Below are positions 63,662-64,000 of a stretch of DNA of 64,000 nucleotides, one piece after another. Below the pieces are notes generated by a model. That model had not been told where the DNA came from, searched no databases, and saw only the letters and a list, made by a program, of their open reading frames with translations. The position numbers and the translations under genes were made by a program. The first letter of the stretch is position 1. The number at the start of each line of letters is the position of its first letter. This DNA comes from Rattus norvegicus (Eukaryota > Chordata > Mammalia > Rodentia > Muridae): NCBI RefSeq assembly GCF_036323735.1, contig NC_086029.1, positions 8,045,816 through 8,109,815 of the forward strand, given 5' to 3'.

Positions 63662-64000
63662 GAATTCAGTGAGTTCGCAATGGGAGATGCTTGTATAAGT
63701 TTGCTTTTCAATATAGAGCAACATTTTAAGGAACGGAATCTAAGTATCATGGTGATTTCAGTAGGTTCCCCTTAGGATTCGCATGTAATAAGCTTGTTAT
63801 TCAAGATAGAGCAAAGTTTTAACGAACTGAAACTCTTTTCTTTGTGAATTCAGTTAGTTCCCAGTAGCAGGCCCTTGTAATATGTGTACTTTTAAAGATT
63901 TATCAATATTTGGTGAGCCGAATATTAGTAATATCCTGAATTCGGTTAGTTCCCAGTAGCCTGCTCTTGTAATATGTGTACTTTTAAAGATTTATCAAAA
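63662..64000. repeat. Five-subunit monomer no. 7, cut by the window end
   Basis: The c subunit (63846-63937) is followed from 63938 by a second c-type subunit opening GAATTCGGTTAGTTCCCAGT, which runs off the window. The a subunit matches that of no. 3. The missing d cannot be checked here. Confidence 0.8.

Larger units (their letters stand above)
1..64000. repeat. Tandem satellite DNA array filling the whole window
   Basis: Every stretch read belongs to the same repeat. A marker in subunit d (GTGGACTGTT and close variants) recurs about 172 times. Its spacing is 363-371 bp almost everywhere, about 281 bp at three places and 458-463 bp at six places. All copies lie in the same orientation. No interruption by unique sequence, transposon, microsatellite or gene was found. 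The window begins in the last 18 bases of a d subunit and ends inside a c-type subunit, so the array continues on both sides. Consensus G+C is about 37%. An array of this kind indicates eukaryotic heterochromatin, possibly centromeric or pericentromeric. The location and species are inference; the family is not one I recognise. Confidence 0.98.
53174..64000. repeat. Right domain with interspersed five-subunit monomers
   Basis: Regular monomers alternate irregularly with six complete and one partial five-subunit monomers. From no. 2 to no. 4 the long monomer comes every third position (spacing 1,195 and 1,192 bp); after that the spacing becomes 5, 2 and 4 monomers. Five of the six complete long monomers are followed by an a subunit that has lost TTT (CATAAGG or CATAAGT in place of CATTTTAAGG), so the pair travels together. 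No long monomer was found left of 53174. Confidence 0.9.

Noticed and set aside
1..64000. About 130 short open frames on both strands as genes
   Set aside because: They repeat a handful of peptides that follow from the satellite monomer. Frames on both strands overlap, and starts and stops come and go with single-base variants. Indels between copies are not multiples of three, and the 370-bp monomer shifts frame at every repeat. No recognisable domain is present.
1..64000. Transposon-derived tandem repeat (for example Helitron or LTR)
   Set aside because: I saw no terminal repeats, target-site duplications, reverse transcriptase or transposase fragments, poly-A tails or primer binding sites in any monomer.

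Overview
The whole 64 kb window is one uninterrupted, head-to-tail satellite DNA array, A+T-rich at about 63% by hand count on the consensus. I see no protein-coding gene, tRNA, rRNA, CRISPR array, transposon, or island of unique sequence. Long satellite arrays with several levels of tandem nesting are typical of centromeric, pericentromeric or other constitutive heterochromatin in a eukaryote. I do not recognise the satellite family and cannot name the organism.

The array has at least three nested levels. (1) A basic subunit of 92-93 bp opens with a conserved box, GAATTC(A/G)GT followed by (G/A/T)(A/G)GTTCCCA. (2) A monomer of about 368-370 bp is made of four diverged subunits in fixed order, called a (92 bp), b (93 bp), c (92 bp) and d (93 bp) here. 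I counted about 172 monomers by following the d subunit, all in the same orientation. (3) Higher-order repeats (HORs) are blocks of 2 to 15 monomers copied as a unit with very little visible divergence, some of them nested inside one another.

Layout: 1-9140 is mixed monomers with a four-monomer block copied at an offset of about 1,843 bp. 9141-20930 is a HOR domain that can be written XYZ-ABCDEF-ABCDEF-GH-ABC(D/F)-GH-XYZ-ABCDEF. 20931-28678 is heterogeneous, with no long HOR. 28679-35307 is a nine-monomer HOR in two copies (3,315 and 3,314 bp). About 33642-47727 is a larger composite A-B-A-A'-B, with internal offsets of 5,432, 3,221 and 8,653 bp, containing three copies of a shortened three-subunit monomer. 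47728-53173 is heterogeneous. 53174-64000 is a domain where regular monomers are interspersed with five-subunit monomers (about 460 bp) carrying a second c subunit; it also holds a two-copy 736-bp dimer.

Many short open frames (60 to about 150 codons) exist on both strands. They are by-products of the repeat: the same few peptides recur, their starts and stops depend on single-base variants, and the frame shifts at every monomer because 370 is not a multiple of 3. None is annotated as a gene. The interest of the window is the record of unequal exchange, block amplification and subunit gain and loss in a young satellite array.
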